In this document: positions 41,483 to 47,233 of the stretch, in pieces | Numbering within the stretch: position 1 is the stretch's first letter | Layout of the letters: each line of letters opens with the position of its first letter | From: Nanobdellota archaeon | Lineage (GTDB): Archaea > Nanobdellota > Nanobdellia > Pacearchaeales > GW2011-AR1 | Length of the DNA: 47,233 nucleotides | Direction: 5' to 3' | Assembly: GCA_020053375.1 (NCBI GenBank) | Contig: JAGVNG010000031.1 | Location: 1 to 47,233, forward strand | Made by a program: the position numbers and the translations under genes | The notes under the pieces: generated by a model | Database searches by the model: none | Told to the model about the DNA's origin: nothing | The model's input: the letters and a program-made list of their open reading frames with translations, nothing else

Positions 41483-42820
41483 ATGGAAAAAAAGGGGGAA
41501 AATCTTGAAGAGGAAATTGAGAGAGTGGTAAATAAATTTCTGGAGAAAAGCGTGAGTTCAGAAATTCAGGTGATTAGCCATTTTGACACCGACGGAATAA
41601 CCTCTGCAACAATAATGACTCAAACATTAAAAAAGCTGGAGAGGCCGTTCAGCCTGAGGATAGTAAAAAATCTGGATGAGGAAATAATAAAAAATCTGCC
41701 GAAAGACAAGATAACTATCTTTCTTGATTTGGCTTCAAACAGCATCAATCATATTGTGAAGTATAATTTAAAGGATGTTTTCATCATCGATCATCATCAG
41801 ATTATTCAGGAGATTCCCGAGGAAATAAGCATGATAAATCCGGAACTAAGCAACAGGCAAAAGATAAGCAGTTCAGGATTAACATATTTGTTCTGCAGGC
41901 ATCTCGACAAGGATGCAAAGGATTTGGCAAAACTGGCAATACTTGGAATGATTGGAGATATGATGGAAAAGGAAATCGGAAAATTGAATAATGAAATCCT
42001 TGAAGACGGAAATATTCAGAGGAAAAGAGGGCTGCTCATATATCCTGCAACAAGGCCCATAAATCGTGTTCTGGAATTGTCTTCCAATCCATATATCCCT
42101 GGAGTTACCGGAAATCTAAAGGGAGTGCAGGAATTGCTGAGAGAAGTGGGTTTAAATCCAATTGATGGAAATTATAAAAGTCTGATGGAGTTGGACGACG
42201 AGGAAATGGGAAAGTTAATAACCGGAGTATTGCTAAGAAATCCAAAGACAAAATCAGAATCAATAATAGGGGATATTTTTCTTATAAAGTTTTTTAGCAA
42301 GCTTGAAGACGCAAGGGAGATAAGCGCAAAAATAAACGCCTGCTCACGGTCAAATGAAAGTTCGCTCGCTGTACAATTATGTATGGAAGTTCCAAGCGCC
42401 AATAAAAAAGTTGAAACTATTTATGCCAAGTACAAGCAGGAGATAGTGTCAGCGCTAAAGTTTGCGCTCGAAAGCAAGAAAATAGAAGGAAGAGGTTTTG
42501 TTATTCTCAATGCCGAGAACAATATAAGGGACACCATGATAGGAACAATTGCAAGCATAATATCAAATTCAAATCTTTACGAGGAAGGGACATCAATAAT
42601 AACAATGGCTTATAATGGGGACAAAATAAAGGTATCTGCAAGAAATGTTGGAAGAGTTGGAAGAAATGTCAGGGAAATATTGCAGAACGTAATGAACATA
42701 GTAAAAGGAGAGGTTGGCGGGCATGAATTTGCAGCAGGATGCAACCTCTCAAGGAAAGATGAAAGTGGATTTCTGGAATTATTGAAAAAAGAGCTTGAGC
42801 TTGAAGTAATAAAGATATAA
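41483..42820 (+). CDS. RecJ-like DHH phosphoesterase (GINS-associated nuclease)
   Basis: 445 aa. Motif I SHFDTDGITSA (H33, D35, D37), motif II IFLDLASN, motif III FIIDHHQ (D103-H-H), motif IV with GMIGDMME, and the C-terminal DHHA1 segment ending VGGHEFAAGCNLS. It is the archaeal GAN type, a 5'-3' ssDNA exonuclease bound to GINS and related to Cdc45; GINS51 is encoded at 29.9 kb. It starts 12 bases after uS15. Confidence 0.92.
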   Translation: MEKKGENLEEEIERVVNKFLEKSVSSEIQVISHFDTDGITSATIMTQTLKKLERPFSLRIVKNLDEEIIKNLPKDKITIFLDLASNSINHIVKYNLKDVFIIDHHQIIQEIPEEISMINPELSNRQKISSSGLTYLFCRHLDKDAKDLAKLAILGMIGDMMEKEIGKLNNEILEDGNIQRKRGLLIYPATRPINRVLELSSNPYIPGVTGNLKGVQELLREVGLNPIDGNYKSLMELDDEEMGKLITGVLLRNPKTKSESIIGDIFLIKFFSKLEDAREISAKINACSRSNESSLAVQLCMEVPSANKKVETIYAKYKQEIVSALKFALESKKIEGRGFVILNAENNIRDTMIGTIASIISNSNLYEEGTSIITMAYNGDKIKVSARNVGRVGRNVREILQNVMNIVKGEVGGHEFAAGCNLSRKDESGFLELLKKELELEVIKI

Positions 42821-42852
42821 ACATTTAAAACTCCCATTTTTATTCTTAAATC

Positions 42853-43560
42853 ATGGAACTTGAGGAAGGAGAGATTGTATTATGCACCGTTGATAGAATA
42901 GTTGGAACAGTGGTATTTGTAAAAATAGAGGGAAATGGAGAAGGAAGCATAGTCATGAGCGAGATAGCCCCGGGAAGAATAAGAAACATCAGGGACTATG
43001 TTGTCCCAAAGAAAAAGATAGTCTGCAAGATACTGAGAATCTCGCAGGGAGGACATATTGATCTTTCATTAAGAAGAGTGTCGCAGAAAGAAAGCAAAGA
43101 AGTAAAAAAGATGGCAGAGGACGAACAGAGTTATGCAAGAATTTTAAGGGGCATATTAAAAGATGAAGCAGATAAAGTCATCGAAAAAATAAAGCAAGAA
43201 GGAAATATCTATGACTTCCTGCAAGAAGCAAAGGAAAACCCTGAAAAATTGGAAAAGATTGTGGGAAAAGTCGAGTCCAAGAAAATAATGGATATTTTGA
43301 AAACGCAAAAAAAGAAAAAGTCATTTGTTAAAAAGGAAATAAATCTATCAAGCATGAATTCAAACGGGATAGAAGAGATAAAAGAGATATTCAAAGACAT
43401 AAAAAGTGGAAAAACAAAGTATATCTCTGGTGGAAAGTATACAATTGAAACAGAAGCAGATGATATGAAGATAGCCGATGGGGAACTAAAAAAAATATTG
43501 GAAGAAATCGAAAAAAGAGCCAAAAATAAAAAAATATCTTTTAGCATTAAAGAGAAGTAA
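42853..43560 (+). CDS. eif2a: Translation initiation factor aIF2 subunit alpha
   Basis: 235 aa: N-terminal S1/OB domain (GEIVLCTVDRIVGTVVFVKIEGNGEGSIVMSEIAPGRIRNIRDYVVPKKKIVCKIL... GHIDLSLRRVS), a helical middle, and the C-terminal alpha/beta domain ending IEKRAKNKKISFSIKEK. As part of heterotrimeric aIF2 it helps deliver Met-tRNAi. It is 32 bases after the RecJ-like gene. Confidence 0.95.
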   Translation: MELEEGEIVLCTVDRIVGTVVFVKIEGNGEGSIVMSEIAPGRIRNIRDYVVPKKKIVCKILRISQGGHIDLSLRRVSQKESKEVKKMAEDEQSYARILRGILKDEADKVIEKIKQEGNIYDFLQEAKENPEKLEKIVGKVESKKIMDILKTQKKKKSFVKKEINLSSMNSNGIEEIKEIFKDIKSGKTKYISGGKYTIETEADDMKIADGELKKILEEIEKRAKNKKISFSIKEK

Positions 43561-43654
43561 ATAAAAAAGAGAAAAAAACTTTCAAGTTAAAACATATTTC
43601 TTTTAACATCACAAAGCTTAAAAATAAACAAATAAACATAATTTTAGAGATAAG

Positions 43655-44074
43655 ATGAAAAAAGAAGCTAAGATAAATAATTTTCAGGTAATAGTTCTTG
43701 GAATAATCTTTGATCCAAAGGAAAGAAAAATTCTTATAGGAAGAAGAGAAAATGACCATTATCTCCCTGAATTAACATGGTGTTTTCCAGGCGGAAGCCT
43801 TGAAAATGACGGTGAAATAAACAAAACCCTAAAGGAAAAGATCAAAGAACAAACAGGACTGGACGTAAAAAATTTGGGAGCAGTATTCTCCAAGACTTAT
43901 GAAGAAAAAAGAGATTTACTGGCAGTTTATTTCTTGTGTGAAGCAATCAGCGGAAAGGCAAAGAAAGGCGGCAAGCTAAAGGAATTGAAATGGGTAAAAC
44001 CTCAGGAAATAGAAAGCCATTTTAAGGTTTCTTTCCATCCAAGGCTAAAAGAATATTTAATAAACATAGGATGA
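43655..44074 (+). CDS. Nudix-fold protein with altered Nudix box
   Basis: 139 aa with FDPKERKILIGRRENDHYLPELTWCFPGGSLE, the usual Nudix strand-loop. The helix that should read R-E-x-x-E-E-x-G reads EKIKEQTGL, so the Arg, one metal-binding Glu and one further Glu appear replaced (E, K, Q), and a residue is inserted after GGSLE. Catalysis may be weak or lost. It sits between aIF2-alpha and Nop10, a pair that is normally adjacent in archaea, and overlaps Nop10 by ATGA. Confidence 0.78.
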   Translation: MKKEAKINNFQVIVLGIIFDPKERKILIGRRENDHYLPELTWCFPGGSLENDGEINKTLKEKIKEQTGLDVKNLGAVFSKTYEEKRDLLAVYFLCEAISGKAKKGGKLKELKWVKPQEIESHFKVSFHPRLKEYLINIG

Positions 44075-44217
44075 AACTGAGAAAGTGCAAAAGCTGCAAT
44101 ATTTACACACTGAAAGATAATTGTTCTAAATGCGGCGAAAAAACCATTGATGCGCATTATAAGTTTGTGAGAGAAAAAATTTTGGAAAATAAGAAATATA
44201 TTTTGCAGAACAATTAA
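44071..44217 (+). CDS. nop10: H/ACA RNP protein Nop10
   Basis: 48 aa starting MKLRKCKSCNIYTLKDNCSKCGEKT. Four cysteines in C-x2-C...C-x2-C form the small zinc ribbon with the YTLK motif, and the helix FVREKILENKKYIL replaces the usual D-x-Y-x-x-YR tail. It supports Cbf5 in H/ACA-guided pseudouridylation and tRNA modification. It starts inside the Nudix stop (ATGA), so it is translationally coupled. Gene order after aIF2-alpha supports the assignment. Confidence 0.88.
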   Translation: MKLRKCKSCNIYTLKDNCSKCGEKTIDAHYKFVREKILENKKYILQNN

Positions 44218-44246
44218 AAATATAAACTGCTCCTCGAAATATTATT

Positions 44247-44648
44247 ATGGCTGTAAGAGTTGCAGATTACTCCAAAACATTTCTTTCCACAACCGATTCT
44301 TATGATATATCCCATCATGGAAGCCCTATGTATGAAGCCTACCAGACAATTAGCGAAGAGGATCGTAAATTAAGAGATGATTTGGACAAAAAGTTTAGCT
44401 TTTATAATAAAAATGAGGGGTATGATGAGATGACCAAAGTTCCCCGAAGGACTAGTTTTGGATTTGATGGAAAGCAGATATATATCTTTAAGATAAATGG
44501 AGGACCTGAAACCTCAAGCACTAATCCAAAAAAAAGAACTAAATATCATGTTAATATCAGTGTTGTTAAAGCAGGAGATTCTCATATAATTCAAAATCTT
44601 TCTGATTTAGAACTGCGCCTTATAGATGAAGACTTTAAAGCACGCTGA
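44247..44648 (+). CDS. Protein of unknown function
   Basis: 133 aa: MAVRVADYSKTFLSTTDSYD, a charged helical part (ISEEDRKLRDDLDKKFSFY), then a beta-rich part (RRTSFGFDGKQIYIFKINGG... KYHVNISVVKAG). No signal or membrane segment, no family recognised. It has its own TATA box (AAAAATATAAAC, about 25 bases upstream) and is convergent with the UDG gene, three bases from its stop. Confidence 0.6.
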   Translation: MAVRVADYSKTFLSTTDSYDISHHGSPMYEAYQTISEEDRKLRDDLDKKFSFYNKNEGYDEMTKVPRRTSFGFDGKQIYIFKINGGPETSSTNPKKRTKYHVNISVVKAGDSHIIQNLSDLELRLIDEDFKAR

Positions 44649-44651
44649 AAG

Positions 44652-45335
44652 TCAAAGCGTCTTCTGTTTTATCTCTTCCTTTACTATCTCCATGTCTTTT
44701 TCCCATGACTCTGTCAGTTCTCTTTTGTAAATTATTGCAGCTGGATGAAAAAGAGGAATAAGCTTTATCTTTAGTCCAAGAAAATCCATCATCCTTATTT
44801 TCCCGTGAACTTGCGTTATTCCAGGCATTTTTTCCATATCTTCGACATTTCCCCCTGCTAAAAAAAATTTTGTCGCATAATTTCCAAGAGAACATATTAT
44901 TTTTGGCTTGATTTGTTTGATTTGCTCAATCAGCCAGGGAGTATGCGCCTTTATCTCATCAGGAAGCGGGTTCCTGTTTTCAGGAGGCCGATATTTTAAT
45001 ATGTTAGCAATATAAACATCATCCATTGTTAAGCCCACCCTTTGCAATAACTTGTCGAGATTCTTCCCTGCAGCCCCTACAAAGGGCAATCCCTGCTCAT
45101 CCTCGCTATGCCCGGCTGCTTCTCCAACAAACATGATATCTGCTTCAGGATTTCCTTTTCCAAAAACCAGATTAATAGCACTCTCTTTCAGGGGAAGATT
45201 AGCCCTTCTGCAATCTTCCTCAATTTTCTTAAGCATTTCCCTTTTACTTAACATTTTTAAGCAACTCTTTTGAAGAAACAATTTTTTAGACCATTCCTCT
45301 GAGCCTCTCCTTTCAAAAGTCCTAACTCCTAACAT
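44652..45335 (-). CDS. Family 4-like uracil-DNA glycosylase lacking most Fe-S cysteines
   Basis: 227 aa from the ATG at 45335, which sits at leaderless distance from TAATAAATTTTG; an internal ATG at 45254 would give the usual 200 aa. Family-4 motifs are clear: [57 protein letters not shown] and FHPAAI. Compared with the Thermus enzyme, only the first cluster cysteine (EDC) is kept; the second aligns with Ala, the third with Tyr (KYRPP for KCRPP), the fourth with His (KAHTP). It should remove uracil from DNA in base excision repair. Confidence 0.9.
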   Translation of the reverse strand: MLGVRTFERRGSEEWSKKLFLQKSCLKMLSKREMLKKIEEDCRRANLPLKESAINLVFGKGNPEADIMFVGEAAGHSEDEQGLPFVGAAGKNLDKLLQRVGLTMDDVYIANILKYRPPENRNPLPDEIKAHTPWLIEQIKQIKPKIICSLGNYATKFFLAGGNVEDMEKMPGITQVHGKIRMMDFLGLKIKLIPLFHPAAIIYKRELTESWEKDMEIVKEEIKQKTL

Positions 45336-45444
45336 ATCAAAATAAACAAAATTTATTATTTTTAATAATTTATGTGATGAATGGAATAGTAGACTGGTAG
45401 ATTAATCAGGATAACTAAAAAACAATATTCGGTTACAGTTAAAA

Positions 45445-47067
45445 TTATTTCTTTTTCCTAATATAATAACTTATTGCCACAATAACAACTACTGCGGTCA
45501 ATGCCCACCACCAATTTGAAATTTCTCCGCTCCGCGTTTCATTTCCGCTTGATGTGTCGTTTGCTCCTGTTTCCTCATCCCCGCCGCTAACAACAGCTTT
45601 TTCTGAAATTGCAAAATAGCTGAATGAATTCATTGCAACATCATAATAATAATATGCACTGTCTTCCGAAACGTAAGTAGTGTCTAACTGATTCCATTTC
45701 TTTCCAACTTCATCAAACTTGGAAACCGCAACTTCTTCTTTTCCAAGTCCATTACTCTCGGCCCATGATTTTGCAACTTTAAATTCAACAGTTGCATTCT
45801 TTAATTTATCCGCAAGGTTCTGAGTCTCGATACGTAAGTACTGATAAACTTTTCCTGTTTTTGAGACAGATACATTTGCCGGTCTGCCGGAATACTTTGT
45901 AACGGTTATTTTCACATTCTGCGCTTCATTATTAACTTCAATCTGAATTTCTTTTATTCCTGTTTCTGCATTAAAGTCCTTCATTATAGTTGCAGCGCCG
46001 GGAGTTATCTTCGTCCATGAATGCACTCTCTCGGAAGGGGAAGTCGTACTGCCACCAGTATTTGGAATTTGTGTTACTGAATATGTGTCTGTTGCACTTG
46101 TTGTAAGTCCCCCCCAATCTGCAGTGGTACAAGTGTAAGTAAAAGCGCCTGTACTTGAAGTTGAAGTTACTGAACCAGATGTCGAAGTGCCGGTATTTGT
46201 GTTTAATCCAGACGTTGCATCTGTTCCCGAACATGTGCAGGGAAAAGTGTCTCCTGCATTAATAGTTGTTGGTGAACAAGTTGCAGTAGCTGTTGGAGAA
46301 GTTGTGTCAATCTGAACGACAAGAGTGTTATTCAATAGATTAGTAAGGGTATCATTTACATAAATATTGATCGTCTTGTTTCCATCAGTCAAATCAGTAA
46401 TGTTAATATTGGAAGAATTGCACCAGCCACTCCATCGGCTAAATTTAATCATTGGAACAGAATGATTAAGTCCTCCATTAACATTAATAAAACAATGAGC
46501 ATTGACAGAAGCATTAGTCATTCCTATTCTTGTATCATTAACATACACACTCAATGTCAAATTATTGGCAAACGTTGCTGCTGTCTTTATTGATGTCCCG
46601 TTTGCATAAGCAGTTGGAGAAGTTCCATACACAGCAACGGTAGGGGGTGTATTATCTACCGTAACTCCAAGATAACCTGAAGAACTATTAGTTGCGTTAA
46701 TGTCTCCTCCAGAAGGATTATAGTTCCAAGAAGTAACATTAAGAGTATAGTTCCAAGCTGTAATTGCCGTAGTATCCCAAGTAATATTAAACCATGTTTG
46801 ATTAGGTGTAACATTATTTGAACTTCTGCCAATCAATGCCCAAGTTTCATTATGCGCATAAGATACGGGCTGATAATAAAAAGTTACATTTCCAACATTA
46901 GCAACTGCTTCACTAGTAAGAGTCGCATTAAGAGGATATGCGGAACCAGAAATATTGGATTCATTTGATAGATAAATTTTAACACTCAATGCCGCACTAA
47001 CCCCCGACAAGAAACCTATCAGAACTAACGCCGAAAAAGCAAACAATAAAACCTTTTTATAATTCAT
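45445..47067 (-). CDS. PGF-pre-PGF domain surface protein
   Basis: 540 aa: signal peptide (MNYKKVLLFAFSALVLIGFLSGVSA), sequon-rich Ig-like domains (NVTFYYQPVSY, TPPTVAVYG, DTTSPTATATCSPTTINAGDTFPCTC), a Ser/Thr/Gly linker likely to be O-glycosylated, then a PGF-pre-PGF-type domain (VHSWTKITPGAATIMKDF... KSWAESNGLGKEEVAVSKFDE... MNSFSYFAIS), and a C-terminal helix WWWALTAVVVIVAISYYI with RKKK tail. It is a membrane-anchored glycoprotein of the cell surface. Confidence 0.85.
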   Translation of the reverse strand: MNYKKVLLFAFSALVLIGFLSGVSAALSVKIYLSNESNISGSAYPLNATLTSEAVANVGNVTFYYQPVSYAHNETWALIGRSSNNVTPNQTWFNITWDTTAITAWNYTLNVTSWNYNPSGGDINATNSSSGYLGVTVDNTPPTVAVYGTSPTAYANGTSIKTAATFANNLTLSVYVNDTRIGMTNASVNAHCFINVNGGLNHSVPMIKFSRWSGWCNSSNINITDLTDGNKTINIYVNDTLTNLLNNTLVVQIDTTSPTATATCSPTTINAGDTFPCTCSGTDATSGLNTNTGTSTSGSVTSTSSTGAFTYTCTTADWGGLTTSATDTYSVTQIPNTGGSTTSPSERVHSWTKITPGAATIMKDFNAETGIKEIQIEVNNEAQNVKITVTKYSGRPANVSVSKTGKVYQYLRIETQNLADKLKNATVEFKVAKSWAESNGLGKEEVAVSKFDEVGKKWNQLDTTYVSEDSAYYYYDVAMNSFSYFAISEKAVVSGGDEETGANDTSSGNETRSGEISNWWWALTAVVVIVAISYYIRKKK

Positions 47068-47179
47068 CTTCCCCTCTTTTTAATCTCTTCTAATGGAATT
47101 TCTCATTTATAAATCTTATTCTTCTTCCCCATCATGTGTTATCCCGAAATTATTTCATAAGGCTGTTCTAAATAGTCCT

Positions 47180-47233
47180 ATGAAATTGACACAAGCAAAG
47201 CTTATGAGCACTTTGAAGAAGCTTGCTGATGGC
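47180..47233 (+). CDS. Start of a gene cut by the window edge
   Basis: Eighteen open codons, MKLTQAKLMSTLKKLADG, run to the edge. The 18 bases just upstream, GGCTGTTCTAAATAGTCC (47161-47178), look like an insertion-sequence end and resemble GGCTTTGTTAAATAAGTCC at 8923-8941. It may be the start of a transposase; too little is visible to be sure. Confidence 0.35.
   Translation, partial: MKLTQAKLMSTLKKLADG

Overview
The window comes from an archaeon with a small, AT-rich genome, most likely a DPANN lineage of the Pacearchaeota/Woesearchaeota type. This is inferred from gene content: TFB, a one-domain LSm, eS8, eL44, eS1, aIF2-alpha, Nop10, GINS51 with a RecJ-like nuclease, SRP54/FtsY, archaeal ApgM, Bud32, PGF-pre-PGF surface proteins, leaderless genes 22-26 bases from a TATA box, and two tRNA genes with canonical bulge-helix-bulge (BHB) introns. 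No rRNA, CRISPR array or origin is visible, and no stretch over about 300 bases lacks a feature.

Layout. 1-4.5 kb: a plus-strand run of sequon-rich surface proteins and membrane proteins. 4.5-7.9 kb: a small unknown gene, a frameshifted alpha/beta hydrolase, tRNA-Arg and intron-bearing tRNA-Cys, PCD, RNase Z, LSm and eS8. 7.9-14.3 kb: an accessory island with a DUF4365-like nuclease-fold gene, a 53-aa coiled-coil gene, a single-chain type IIG restriction-modification enzyme, a four-gene operon of tiny DNA-binding proteins (RHH, AbrB, winged helix, Arg-rich peptide) behind an operator of five short repeats, and a DDE transposase. 14.4-16.9 kb: TFB, then tRNA-Leu(UAG), whose 3' end is duplicated around a 1.2-kb insert carrying an AbrB-nucleotidyltransferase fusion. 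16.9-27 kb: a minus-strand operon of a pilin-like protein, a 2398-aa secreted protein ending in a lysozyme-like/SLT domain, and a TPM + HExxH protein. 27-29.9 kb: tRNA-Val, eL44, eS1 with a structured leader, a free-standing LAGLIDADG endonuclease and intron-bearing tRNA-Thr. 29.9-36.4 kb: GINS, an unknown gene, ApgM, FtsY, SRP54, VKOR and Bud32. 36.5-38.7 kb: an ABC exporter with a frameshifted permease. 38.7-39 kb: tRNA-Leu and tRNA-Gln. 39.1-47.2 kb: a secreted protein, MinD-like ATPase, uS15, RecJ/GAN, aIF2-alpha, Nudix, Nop10, a family-4-like UDG and a PGF-pre-PGF surface protein.

The most unusual structure is not a gene. Both tRNA-Leu genes are associated with a homologous downstream module: an inverted piece of the T arm, a hairpin, and a second copy of the local tRNA 3' end with the same C-to-T change in the T loop. 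Weaker versions follow tRNA-Arg and tRNA-Val. Other points worth attention are a tRNA-Leu with anticodon AAG, a family-4 UDG lacking three of the four iron-sulfur cysteines, SD-overlapping hairpins before eS1 and ApgM, and a murein-hydrolase-type domain on a giant secreted archaeal protein.
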